Position numbers and translations under genes: made by a program | Notes under the pieces: model-generated | What the model saw: only the letters and a program-made list of their open reading frames with translations | Told to the model about the DNA's origin: nothing | Databases searched by the model: none | NCBI GenBank assembly: GCA_028023455.1 | Contig: JAQFVV010000012.1 | Span: 7,104,499-7,168,498 of the forward strand | Length of the DNA stretch: 64,000 nt | Source: Epiperipatus broadwayi | Taxonomy: Eukaryota > Onychophora > Udeonychophora > Euonychophora > Peripatidae | Direction: 5' to 3' | Part shown: positions 25,021 through 37,000 of the stretch, piece after piece | Layout of the letters: the number at the start of each line of letters is the position of its first letter | Numbering within the stretch: the stretch's first letter is position 1

Positions 25021-25559
25021 TATTGTCATTTCAAGATGAAGGATAGATGATTACAATTTTTTTAAAAAACATGTTTCCATTTGTGCTTTAACTTTTAGTT
25101 AAAAATACCTTACTCAAAAAAAAAAAAATTTTTTTTGAACACATTTATACATAATCAGGATGGCTTTATCAATTGGGCATATGAATATACTTGCAGACAG
25201 AAAACATCTAAATTTGGCCTTGCGCACAGAACTGAAATTTTGGAGAAAAAAATGTATGTACATACATATTTTGCCTAATGAAAGTGTACTATTTTGGGCA
25301 ATAATATATTTAAAAACTGATTGTTAACTCTCGATTATAAATAAAAGCAGTTTTTAATTATTTGCCACTAATAATACAATTATAACAACAGATCTTTTAA
25401 GTGACATTTTTAAATTCCAAACATTTTATTGCATCTATGACTCTAAGACTATGTATTTGTATTTATATGTCAGACTATTTGTATTATAATGTTTTTAGAA
25501 AAATTCAAACCTTATTTAAACATTTCAAGTAGATTAATATATAACATTTTAAATAGTAT

Positions 25560-26640
25560 TATTTTTTCTCTCGTCAGGTACCACTGGTTTAACCTGTGAC
25601 AAAACAAGGAGATGAAATTTAAGTCAAAAACAACAATCAGTAAAAACTTTATATACTTATCTGAGGATATTTCTGATTTTTTTCATTTTTTATTAATAAT
25701 GAATGCTTTTCAAACAACATGGATTATCACATGGGTTGACTTAAAGGTCATTTGCCATTATCATTCAAGCAGTTTCTTTAAATATTTTTATTTTTTTCTC
25801 TATCCAATATTCTTACCTTTTGCCAATTAAATATATATCCATAGGCATAGACTGCTCCTTTAGACACTCATGTTTTTTTTCTTCTCTGATCATTATCTTC
25901 TATCTTTTAATCATTTTCAATGGGATGTTGGTTTCATTGATATATGTTTTTCTTCAATTACTTATTTTATAGGTGCAGTTTTGGTCTTTTAGCATTTCAA
26001 GTTTAAGTTTTGCAAAAATTAGGATTGCTTACAATGTTCTATGGTTCTGGAAAGCTGTTCTGATAAACTGATATGACCGCATATTTTATTTTATTTATAT
26101 GCTATTCTTGATATATCTGTATATTCTGCAGTATTTAGAATTTTTTTTTTTTTTAATAATTCTTTTTGTTGATAATTTAAGATTTGCTTAATGATATCTG
26201 CTGGATAATCTTTCTTCATGATAGTTTGTTTTATATAGAACTTTTATTTTTCCAGGTTAGTGGCTTTTGAACAAACTTCTTTTGCTCAATTCCATAATGA
26301 TAATATAACTCCACTTGTTGTCTTCTAATCATGATTGAATGTATATGCAAAGATTTTTTTCCTTTGTGTAAATTTTTTATACTATAGTTTTGATTTTTAC
26401 AGGGGATAGCCTTGCCACAAGTACTCTAAAATTCAAATCCTTCTGTTCTAATTATATTATGAATTTAACTGAAACAAATATGTTATTGATGTGTGTCCAT
26501 AATGTTTGTAATAGTATTTCACCAGATGGCCAATGCAATAAAAGATTCATAAGCATAATAACATTTATTATGGCTGTGGTTCCAAGTCCATCTGTGTAAA
26601 TCTTGATAAACAGATGTGAAAAAGGTGAATTCCACAACAA
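25560..26640 (-). other. Possible upstream body of the minus-strand LINE, not recognised
   Basis: This is where the reverse transcriptase body of the LINE ending at 24165 would lie if it were not truncated. The minus-strand 62-codon frame 26452-26640 and broken frames down to about 25900 do not show a catalytic box or other motif I can name. The link is by position only. An A-run/T-run junction at 25117-25137 separates this region from the recognisable part and may mark another insertion. Confidence 0.2.
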
Positions 26641-26809
26641 TTCTTTGAGTTTGTTGGATGAATTCTATATTTTATTAAAACTAAGTTGTTGTTATGCAAA
26701 GTGTTAAAACTTCCATGTTGAAGCACTATTGCAAACATTTTGAACACACACCAGTAACATATTCACTTTCATTTAAATTTACAATATTATTTATGATTTA
26801 GACTCAGTG

Positions 26810-27020
26810 GGTTAATTGTGAAGATATTTAAAGCTTCAAGCTTTCAAACCTAAATGCTTATGACTGGCTTAGATATATAGGAAGAAGAGTAGAGAAAAGA
26901 GTGGCTGCCCTTTTCTCGTAAAATCTTTGTTGTGTGTTTAGGTTTGGATGTCATTTGGACAGCTATCCATGCCATCTGACTGGCTGTCAATTAAGTATCT
27001 TAATGAGCACTAGAGATTTG
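26810..27020 (+). repeat. Possible distant relative of the 17.8 kb repeat family
   Basis: The order GTGAAG, GCTTCAAGCTTTCAAACCTAA, TGCTTATGACTGGCTTAGAT, AAGAGTGG, GCCCTTTTCTC resembles the order of words in the forward unit at 18360-18510, but most positions differ. A GACAGC/GCTGTC hairpin lies at about 26958-26989. This is weak evidence. Confidence 0.25.
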
Positions 27021-27635
27021 CAGTATCTCAATTTATTTCAATATTAATTAAAAGTAAATATTGTCATTTTAAAATGTTTTCTGGTAAGATTCCTTTATGG
27101 CAAAATCAAAAATTACAATTTACAGAAAACTCACACACACATATAAAATACTTAGCATCTATAGTCAATGATGACAACAACACTACAGAGTTGAGTTTTA
27201 TTATCACTCTGGAACAAGGCAAAAGAAGTTTGTTCAGAAGCCAATAACTTAGAAAAAGTTCTACATAGACAAGATTCTTATGAAGAATGATTATCCATAA
27301 GCTACTATTAAAAAAAAAATTAAATAGATAAAAAGAAACAATAAAAGAAAAAACAGTTACAGTTACTATAGTGAAACTATACATACTAGGAATAGCAGTC
27401 CTAAAATCTAAAGTCAGTGTAATAACAGATTTTCAAAATTATAGTAGACAATGAAGAATCCTAACTTTTACAAAACCGAAAATTTAAAAATGCTAAAAAA
27501 CAAAAACTATAGGTATGAAACATCATGACAACATGGAAGGATGTATATAAGATAAATTAGCTACCACATTAAAAAAATGATTAAAAAATAGTAAACCATA
27601 ATTAGAGAGGAAAAGACAGTTTTATCTAATGTAGA
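27021..27635. other. AT-rich non-coding stretch
   Basis: Nothing recognisable; the 92-codon minus frame at 27106-27384 is hydrophobic low-complexity translation of AT-rich DNA. Confidence 0.5.
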
Positions 27636-27639
27636 GGAT

Positions 27640-28136
27640 CATGCATGTACTAATGAACACATGTTTAAATGGGAAAAGTTAGCAATATTCAACAGAGAAG
27701 AAAAAGTAAAAAGAAAAAAAAATTGAGTAAGTTTCTCACATAATAATGACAAATAACATTCCAAGTCAACTTAGTATAATAACTCATAAGGTTTAGAAAC
27801 CACTCATTAAACATACCTTTAAAAGAGAAAAAGGACTCTCATAGATAAGTATAAAAAAATTTTACTGACTGTTGTCATTGGCAGGATAGAATGTCTCTTT
27901 AAATTCAGTATTCACAAATCTAAAAGTCAAAAATTTAATTTCCATGCTAGAACTATCACTGGTCATGCAGCAACATTCGAAAAAGAGAACTAAATAATAC
28001 TACTCAAAATTTTGTGTAATATACTACCATGTGTGTTATTACTAAGAGTTGATTGTATCTGAAAAGTTTAAATAGTTTTAATTTTTCTAAAAATATTTAT
28101 AACAATGAAAAGTAGATGAATGGAAATAGTCCAATA
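27640..28136 (+). mobile_element. ~500-bp SINE-like unit (copy 1)
   Basis: This single copy matches the right arm of the foldback at 63.6-64.0 kb from CATGCATGTACTAATGAACA onward, through GGACTCTCATAGATAAGTAT, a decayed tRNA-like core near 27880-27950 and the tail CTATCACTGGTCATGCAGC. It ends in a hairpin-forming segment (about 28051-28096) and GGAAATAGTCCAATAT at 28118-28133, words also found at 51347-51362. The promoter boxes are badly degraded here. No target duplication was identified. Confidence 0.7.
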
Positions 28137-28291
28137 TGTAATTACATGAAAAATCCCATTATCACACACTTTTATACAAACATCAGGAAAGTAAATCATG
28201 TTATTTATTTTTTTAAATTGCAATATTAATATCAGGACAGCCCACCTGATTAACAATTCTTGTAGATGTAAATTTACTACAATATATATAT

Positions 28292-30275
28292 TATAACGAT
28301 CGGGGTGAGGTGGAAGTTTATTGTTTTACCGTATCTGCACTACAGGGTGCCACCAGGTTATTTGAACCTGGAAAATTTATAGAGTAGGCAGATACATAAG
28401 TTAAGATTCAAATTTTACATATATATGTTTTTTTTTCTGACTGTCAGCCCATGCCACTAGCTCATGGAGCAGAGATTTATAAAATATAAATTCTTATCAA
28501 AATATTTTTAATATTAAAAATTTAAAAGAAGCCACTGCCAGTAATAACACACACAAATATTTATTAAACATATATGTAATTTAATTGAGGAATAAAATTT
28601 ATTATTTTAGATTGGTTATTAATTTTTAAATTTAAATTTTTATTTTAAACAATCCGTACAGATGAATTTAATAATATTTTTAAGACTGTCGAGTATGAAT
28701 AAACAACATAGATTGCATTTGAAAAGAAAATATTCTATCCTTATTTAACCTTAGGCCAAAAGTTTGCAGTCAAACCAATGTCAATCCATCTGATATATCG
28801 ATGTATTCAATGCAGCATGAATACGACAACACAAATACCATACTGTCAGGAATGTGCATCTGAACAGCATGGGTATAGAAGACATTGACTCTCGTCCAGG
28901 ACAGGAATACTACATCTGTCTGGCAAGAAGAACAATAAAAAAAACTCCATAGGAAGGGACTGCGTTTTCCATATTACTATCCCATTCCATAGGCTAAGGA
29001 AAACCAAGGAGCAGGGAATACCGTCTGTCTCCGGTGGTCAATAAGAAAAGCTTATTTCGCCTGAGTGCAGCATATAAGGTGATCCTGCATGTAGCGGACC
29101 TCATACTACATTTACTAATTACACCAATATATCCAATCCATTAACCCAATTTAACTATGAAACAAATAACCTAAGATTTACCCTCCCTTAATTAAACTAA
29201 TATAACTTCACAAATCTATGCAGCCATTCACGCCCGACTTAAATTTAATATTTATCAAGTTTAGTTTAACAAAAATAATAATAATAATAATAAAACTTAA
29301 AGAACAAAAAAAAAATGGAAATGATTTTTAAAAAAAAAATACATCACATAAAATTAATTATTAATAATAATTTACGTTGGTCAGATAGGATTCTATTTCT
29401 ATTAAATAGGGAACAGGTTTTAGAATTAAAGTTCTTATTCTTTTCAAATACTGGAGTTTTAGAATTATAATTAAAGCTTATTAGAGTTCATAAAGTTCTT
29501 ACACTTTAAAAGAAAAGTCCATACTTTCTAGTTGCCTGCAACTTGTAAGGTGTTAATTCCCATGAGGTCCTTTATTGTGGCTGGTATTTTATTGCTGGAT
29601 CTTGGTATCCTGGGGTACATGATATAGGAAGACAATGTCATTTCCGTTCTTTATAATTAACTGAAGGAATTGTAAGTGCATCTTTCCAATCCCTTCTCCT
29701 TCAACTCTCCCCGCATCAACACATATAGCACATCTCTTTCACATCTCTTTTTCTCTCCCAGCTCTTTCTTCACTAAAATTTATTTCCAAACTTTTTCTTT
29801 TATATTAGAATTTTGGATTGAGTAGACATTACGTCATGACGATGGTGATGGTCTTTTCATTGAGGTCCGTTTCCCAATGGATTTCTTTCATTGGCCATTC
29901 TGTTCCCATTGTTTTTCTTTCCTATCTGACTTTTAATTATACATTTTGAAATGCCCAAAGGCTAGTTCCCTTGGACTAATTAATAATCATTTCCATTTTA
30001 TACAATAGCATTAATTAATTTATTGTACAGACTTAAAGATATATTTTTATCGCTAAATCTTTTTAAGTTTTTGTTGAAAATTGTTTTAAAACTTTTTCTT
30101 TTTTTTAATAAAGTTTTCTTTTAATAATTTTTCATCTGTGCGATTTTATATATTCGAGTTTAGATGATTTTTAACTTTCAATTTTTAATTCTTAAAAAAG
30201 TTTTTATTTGCGAACTTTTATTTTTCATGTCTAATTTTTAGAAAAAACAATGCAACGGCGTATGTGCCCGTTACA
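28292..30275. mobile_element. Probable solo LTR, ~2 kb
   Basis: The segment opens TATAACGATCGGGG and closes TGCCCGTTACA, so its ends form an imperfect inverted repeat built on TGTAACG/CGTTACA, as in many Ty3/gypsy LTRs; the first G appears mutated to A. Both ends abut TATATA runs, so a 5-bp target duplication is possible but ambiguous. The interior is less AT-rich than its flanks, especially 28740-29130, has no long ORF and includes an AATAAA at about 30109. A single LTR left by recombination fits best. A non-autonomous DNA transposon with these termini is the alternative. Confidence 0.6.
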
Positions 30276-32300
30276 ATATATATATATATGTATATTTTTA
30301 AACTCTTGAATGTACAAATGTTTAAACATTGTAAAGTAGTCTAAAAATTTACCCTGAACTTTTTATAGCTTAATGAATTATTAATTTTGTAAATCCAAGA
30401 TTCCTGGTTTAATCCCAGGTGTAAATATATTAGTTTTTAAAACGATAACAATGATAATGGAAGATCTTCATACTAGATTGTGGAGTATAGAAATTTATGG
30501 ACATTGTTTATTTTTTTTAAAAAATAAATAAATGTCAAAACAGTATGACAATGTAAAATAATTTTTAAAATATTCTATGTGAGATCGCTGTGATCTCCAA
30601 TAATTCCAGATGGAAGACAGTAACAAAGTTATTTCTCATCAGCTCACTACTTTTTGGATAATGAGATTTTAATGTTTTTTCATTCCTGTTTTACTCTCTA
30701 CCAAAGAATGGCTGCATATTTATTTACTTATTAATTTTGGATGGTTTTGTATATATAATCATCATACACACACACGTATATAAATCTAACTACAAAAAAT
30801 GTGACTAGTTATCTACTCATATCAATTAGAAAAGTATCATGATACTATATGTTTCATGATACTATATATACTTTGATCTATAACTGAATAATCACTGAGA
30901 TGTTCTTGGTAATAAAACATCAATTACTTAAAACATAGATATATGAACGTTTCAAATTTAAATTAGAAATACATGATTCTATTCAAAAGTGTAAAAAAAA
31001 ATTGTTTATATATGTATTCAACAACATTCACACCACCAAGCATTCTTTTTAAAACATAAACAAAGATATCTTAAAAGATATCAATAAAAGATATTCCGCA
31101 TGGGCAAAGAGAAATGAAGTTGAATTACTGTATATGTTTAATTTTAAAAAAATATATTAATCTTTAACTAAGGTTTAAAGTTTATATCTAGGCAAGAGAT
31201 CATCTCTAGTTTAATAAAAGATTAATGATAATCATTATTGTATTTATTTAGAGTGTAAATCAAAATAAAAAAATAAATCTAAACAACATTGGAAAAATGC
31301 ATAAAAGCAGGCCAGAAACAAAAGTACTTTTTTTAAAAAAAAGTTTTAATTTTTTACTTTAGTAATCAGCATTTCTAATTTGAATATTAAACATTATGTC
31401 TATATACTGAGTAGAGCTCATGATTCTGCAACCTAGATAAATTATGGGTCGAAATTTATATAGTGTAATAATAATTGTCAATACTGGTTTCTATACTGAT
31501 ATAGGTGACTATTTAATTACACATTTTTTGCAGCTTATTTAACTGCTTTAATTATAATATCTAAGTGCGTTTACATAATACCTTGGATATAATACTTTTA
31601 CTTAAAAGTACGTTTCATAAGACGAGCACACATATTAAATAACTAACACGTATATAAATATATTACTCTGTATAATATTTGTATGTTGAATACTTACATT
31701 TGAAACAGAGTTAGTGATTTAATATTATAAATTCTAGAAAAATTATAAGAATATATATTTCATGCATGTAATTGTAAAGGAAGAATATATATATTAAAAA
31801 AAAAAAAAGACAAGCTAGATATATCATTAATTCTTTTTAAAAAAAGTGTGATAGTCTTCAATTAAAATAATAATAAAAATTACATTATTTTAGGACTAAC
31901 TAAACTAGTATCACTTTTCTCTCGATAAAGATAATTGTAATATGAGGCTTACTTTCTATAGATGTCACTACTGTATATTTAGTGCAGAAGTTGTATTATT
32001 ATTTCAACGGTTTATTTATTAAATAGATAGTGATTTAAATATGAATTAAACTCCTAGTAAAAACATAATTCTTTGTAATTTAATTTTTTTATGTCATGTA
32101 AATCAAATTTCTCAGCTGAAAAATTCCCAGCAGGAAAATTCAGAATTATATTTAGCTGAATAAAAATCTATTTTAAGCATTATAATAACAAAAACTGATT
32201 TATATTTTGAATTTCAATCTGCTTTTTTCTCATTAAGCAATATTTAGCTTTATCTATCCACCCTTCTATTTACATATATTTATTTATCTTTTCTATATAT
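30276..32300. other. AT-rich non-coding stretch with tRNA-like fragments
   Basis: No gene seen. CCTGGTTTAATCCCAGG at about 30403-30419 and GGGTCGAAATTTATA near 31446 resemble B-boxes and may be SINE debris. CATGATACTATAT is repeated near 30839 and 30855. Confidence 0.45.
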
Positions 32301-32304
32301 ATAT

Positions 32305-32380
32305 GAACAGTTAGCTTAACCACTTAGGGTAACTTGCTAAGGGAATGATTGTAGTTCAAATTTTGAGTGAATAGTAGTTA
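32305..32380 (+). mobile_element. Degenerate tRNA-like SINE head
   Basis: TTAGCTTAACCACTTAGGG at about 32312 resembles an A-box and TAGTTCAAATTTTGAG near 32351 resembles a B-box at tRNA-like spacing. No tail or target duplication was recognised. Confidence 0.4.
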
Positions 32381-32846
32381 TTTAAATTTAATATTATAAA
32401 AACAAATGAATATAGACACAATGTCCCAAGTAATTATTGTAAAAGTGAAGAAACCAAAGCAAAAAATTGTGATGATCTGAGCCGTTGCAGGTACTAACCA
32501 ATCTTAGAATTAAAATAATATCCGAGTTTTTTTTTTTCCAAATTATATTAAATAATCTGTTAAAAGTTAAAAAAAAACTTCTTGTCAAAATCTATAATAT
32601 TAAAACACTACAACATTTAACTAGATGTCTTAGTTTGTTAAAAATAAGTATAATCTGATGATATAAAATTAAGACATCTGCTTAGAATGTTATTATATTA
32701 TGCTGTTTGTATATTAAAGCTAGCTTGTATAAAAAAACAAACATGTAAACAGCCTTAACAGACATTCTTTTCAACAAATCACTTTTCCAATTAAACATTC
32801 AGCAAACAATCTTATTCTTACTAATTATAATAAATATATATGTGAA

Positions 32847-33227
32847 GTGCACTGGGGCGCAGCAATAGAGAAGGTGAGTAGAGTAATAATATGGTGGGTT
32901 AGCACTTTTGCGGATTTATTGTGTTCTCATATTCATAGCAGAATCAGAATAAATAATATTATAGCTACATTTGACGACCAACTTTATCACATGAATGACA
33001 TGTCTCTATCTGTCAGTGGCGTCCTATCCATCCTATACATAAATCACTTCAAAGACATAATCCTTCCAGAACACTTCTTACATCCTCCTGACCTCATTTA
33101 TATGTGTTATGTTGATGATATTTTTATAGCTGTACCAGAGCCCTCAATTCACAATATCAAATCAAACCTCCAGATGCACTCAACCTTATGCTTAGTGATT
33201 GAATGGGAAGTCTACTTTAATGTCTGA
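32847..33227 (+). pseudogene. Penelope-like reverse transcriptase fragment
   Basis: This is the best-preserved coding block of the element. It covers only the palm region around the YVDD box (residues about 88-91 of the open frame). The two aspartates needed for catalysis are present, but the fingers region upstream and most of the thumb are missing or out of frame. The start codon is arbitrary, since the true protein began further upstream. The frame stops just before the LDIFLQ segment, which continues in a different frame, indicating an indel. Confidence 0.75.
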
Positions 33228-34190
33228 AGTACTTAGACATCTTCCTACAAAGAAACACACATCAATCTAGAGTACTCAATGCACCTCAAACTATTTGAAG
33301 CTTGCAGATTCACACACTCTAAGTTAACTTCCCTTCAGTCTCATAAATTCGCTAGTCTATTTTCTATCATATCGTAATCACCTATTATGCAAGCATGACT
33401 TATCTTGCAAAGCAAATATAGAACAATGTTTAAAAGACTTGATCTCCATTGAATTTAAATACAATCACTTAACAAAAAAAAGTCATACAATTCTACTGCA
33501 AACTTAACTCAAAACCTCCCAATGAAGATAGACCTTGGCTACTCCTGCTATACATTCCCACAATAACAAAAATGTTAGTAAAAAAATTTCCCCAACATTT
33601 TGATTAAGTTTCCACCCCCCCTACCCCCGATCAATAGAATAATTAATAATTCCAAGAGTAAAATCGAAACTGAACTGACACCCAGCACCACATATAAGAT
33701 CAAATTTCCCCCAAACTAGAGGCAAAACAACATACTATGGAGAATCTCGGGTATTCCCATCCACTTGCATATCATAACATTAATACTTATACTTATATAA
33801 AGAAATAACTGACAAGCCAGAATATAATTCTATTTTTCTTGAACACCAGAAAGTAACAAGACATATATTTAAACTACTTCAGTTGCAATAGAATATATTG
33901 AAAGAAATAATTCAAATCATAAAATTAGGGAAGCATGGTATATAGCTAGCTAATAACACCCATGCTATAAACTGCAAAGATTTATGCTTCCTTCTCTCCA
34001 AAGAATGGACACTTTAAATTTATAATTTACATAAATTTGAATACCATCTGCCTACATATATATTCCACCATTTTCTATTCTCATTCTGCTATGAATAATG
34101 AGGACACAATAAGCCCTTGAAAGTGCTAAGCTATTGTATTGTTACTTTCTTCAGCTTCTCTATTGCTGGGTTTCAGCACATTTAAAATAT
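32847..34190 (+). mobile_element. Penelope-like element remnant (RT plus probable GIY-YIG tail)
   Basis: The 126-codon frame 32847-33227 contains SVSGVLSILYINHF and MCYVDDIFIAVPE, matching the GSPLS...LANLYMEHFE region and the YVDD catalytic box of Penelope-like reverse transcriptases, with a LDIFLQRN segment following in another frame (the LPFLD.L..R region). Downstream frames keep FSLINSLVYFLSYRNHLLC, then IPTITKMLVKKF, then EHQKVTRHIF and NTHAINCKDLCFLLS. The last two resemble the C-terminal GIY-YIG endonuclease half (..L.EH...., H.I.W..A..L). Penelope-like elements use this nuclease for integration. Stops and frameshifts are frequent. CAGCAATAGAGAAG at 32860-32873 recurs inverted at 34155-34168, bracketing the remnant. 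Confidence 0.75.
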
Positions 34191-35080
34191 ATTACAATTC
34201 ATACAAGACAAATCCACACATTTTTCATTACAATCATAATAAACTACATTCTTTGTTGTGGTCTAAATTTTTTATTTGAGTAGAACATTAATCTCAGAAT
34301 AATCATTACTATCACAGGTATTGACATTTCAACATAGGTCACCATCCTTACAGGATACGGCCATGATTGATTATAACAAGTTAAACTTGATGACATAATA
34401 TATATATACAAAATATAATATCATTAAAAAAATACCTATTATTCAACAACTTCTATTATCTAAAGTAAATTTTTAAGATGATCCTTAAGTCTTTTACAAT
34501 AGATAATTAGTTTGTATCCACATCTACAAATAAAATTGAAGAAAAAGAAGCATTTAATAAATATTAATAAGCCCACTTTCAATGAAATATCTTCCTTTAT
34601 ATTAGCATAATTTAGTGTTACAATGAAGAAGTAAATAATCAATTTTTAAAATGTAAAATATTAACAAATTCATAAAAGTCCTGAAAGCAGGTTTATTGGA
34701 TCAATGGTGTTTTATTTTAATTAACGTATAAAAATTATAATAAACAGAATATCATCATATTAGTGAAAATAATATATATATAAATGTGTAATTCACTATA
34801 TTATTGTAATAAAGAAATTATAGCCAATTCCTTATTTGACTATGTTAGATTTGATAAAATTCTGAGATTGCGTTAATTAAGTTTCACTTGTTGTTATAAA
34901 TAGAAAAACTATAGTTGGTTCTTTCAAAGAAATAGTTTCTCAGAAAGTTGATGATGTTTGAGACAAATTATTAAAAACAAAATATTATCAAATTCATTAA
35001 ATTGTTTGTAAGTTGAAAGGTCACTTAAACTTGTAGTCAACAGTAATTAATCCCTATTGTTGTAAATTATTATGTGATCC
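34191..35080. other. AT-rich non-coding stretch
   Basis: Nothing recognisable. Confidence 0.6.
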
Positions 35081-35084
35081 TGAT

Positions 35085-35185
35085 AAGTGATTTGCTGCTG
35101 CCTTGTGCAATTTAGCCCAGTGATTAGAGTAGTTGACTAGAGGGCTAGAGGTTCTTGGGTCAATGGGCAGTTGCTGTGCACAATA
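35085..35185 (+). mobile_element. tRNA-derived SINE-like fragment
   Basis: TTTAGCCCAGTGATTAGAGTAG (about 35111-35132) is a good A-box-like stretch, and GGTTCTTGGGTCAATGGGC (about 35150-35168) a weaker B-box-like one at tRNA-like spacing. It is not a convincing tRNA gene because the arms do not pair well by eye. No tail was identified. Confidence 0.5.
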
Positions 35186-35594
35186 TTCAATTATTTATGA
35201 AGTAATCTACTATAAATATATTCGGAAGTAAACCAATCTTCACATAAACACTGTTTTAATATAAATTGACACACCCACCATAAAGCAAAGATTTTAAAAA
35301 ACAAATGAATCATTTGTCCTTCAAGTTTTATCTATATTGAAGCTGGAAATTTGCCCTGCAGATTTGCGCTTCACCTAGTGCCAATTATGTAGTCACTAGA
35401 ATGGGTTTAATAGGCAATAATATATATATATATAGTGAGATGTATGGATACACAAACATTTATAGTTTGTTTGCCCATTCATCTTACACATGGGTATGTG
35501 CATATGAAAAGTAATATCTGAAAGTTATAGAATTTTATAATTTTATTTCAATAGCTTTCTAACCAATTTATATTATATATATTTTGTAAATCTG

Positions 35595-35860
35595 CATGTA
35601 GTAATTTATATAAAAATAGAATGGTCAATTAAGAGATTAAACCGTGGTATTTTTAAAAGTTTCTTGCTTCTAATTAATGTAGAAATACAATTGCCATCTA
35701 AGAGACAAACCACGGTATTCTTGAAGTTTTATTGCTTCTAATTTATGTAGAAATACAATTGTCATTTGAGAGACAAACCGCGGTAGTTTTGAAAGTTTAT
35801 TGCTTCTAATTTATGTAGAAATACAAATGTCATTTAGAAGACAAACTGCTCTAGCAATTT
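35595..35860. repeat. 68-bp tandem repeat, ~4 units
   Basis: Corresponding points fall at 35641, 35709, 35777 and 35845, exactly 68 bp apart. Each unit has GACAAACCxCGGTA, then TTGCTTCTAATTTATGTAG, then AAATACAATTGTCAT. The unit upstream of 35640 is strongly decayed and the last is partial. No coding potential. Confidence 0.95.
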
Positions 35861-35864
35861 GTGA

Positions 35865-37000
35865 GTTAAGTAATATTTAATGGTTAAGCAATGTAATTAG
35901 TTTTATTTTAAAAATTCGTGGAAGTTTGTATCATTCTTAAAATATACACAAAGTCATAGATGTCAGAGGTTCTTAATTATTTTATTGGTCATTTTATTGC
36001 TCTGATCTTTTTCATTTCTACAGCGGCTGATTCTTTAATGTGTACTTGTATAAATAGCTAATATTTTATATTTTTTGGTCTAATTTTTGTTTCGTGTCCA
36101 GTCAAAGATACTTCACGCATAGCATTATGCAGCAAAGTCATGGAGGGGTAAGAAAAAAGTGCCCACCCCTACCTCTGGGAGGCTTATCTAGCTCACTGTA
36201 CCCAGTTAGAAACATCTAAACCTAATACGCGAACTGCCCAGAAAATGTGTGCTTAAAAGACTCTTCAATCTCGACAAATGCCTGTTTCAAACCCAAGCTA
36301 GCCCATGATCATGATCCACCTATATCTACATCATTGCGTCCTCAAGCCCAAGGTAATATCTATCCTGCTGCCAACTATGAACTCTGAGTTAACAAATTAT
36401 GCTAATCCTAAATTATATTGTACATGGTTCCTTCCTTGCTTAATGTTAAAGTTATTATATAAATACTAATAATGTCTGCGATTTAATATAATTTTTTATT
36501 TTAACTATATTGTATGCCTTTCTTTCTCTCTTAAATTTGAAGCTGTCAAATAAATGCTAATAATGTCTGTGCGATTTATTATAATGCTATATAAATTTTC
36601 TGTTTTGGTGCGGCTATTTAGAATTATTTGACTGTTTTTATTTTATTATTCTAATTCATTTTGATATGCCAAGAAAGTATACAATCTAGCGAGTGAACTT
36701 ACACCCCCCCCCCTACAATAGTTTTCTCCTATCAAACTAAGGAGACTTAAATTTCCTTTAAAGTTTGTTGTTATAAACTCACTCGGTTTTATACAAATTA
36801 TTTTCAATAATGTTATTATTTAAATGACCAGAAAGTTTTGATATTTACATTGAATTATTACACCTAACTATAAAAATTTAATCCTCATCTCATTATTAAA
36901 AGTTATCATTTTAATTAAGTACATCTCACCAGCAGTGAAATTTAATATGTAATTTCTAATTTTATTTTAATAATTGTAATATGAAAAGCTGTTAGTTTAT
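35865..37000. other. Non-coding stretch, locally GC-richer
   Basis: 36110-36400 is less AT-rich than its surroundings and contains TGTTTCAAACCCAAGC (possible inverted B-box), but I could not assign it. AATxCTAATAATGTCTG is duplicated at 36462 and 36553 with intervening T-rich DNA. A C10 run lies at 36704-36713. Confidence 0.45.

Noticed and set aside
25560-26640. Reverse transcriptase body of the 24-kb LINE
   Set aside because: Correct position but no catalytic box or other motif could be found, so it is listed only as unassigned.
34141-34180. Independent hairpin or promoter at the CTTCTCTATTGCTGG word
   Set aside because: Better explained as the inverted partner of 32860-32873 bounding the Penelope-like remnant.
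35595-35860. CRISPR array
   Set aside because: Contiguous 68-bp tandem units without spacers, in a eukaryotic context.
36110-36400. SINE or snRNA-like element
   Set aside because: GTTTCAAACCC could be an inverted B-box, but no A-box, tail or second copy was convincing.
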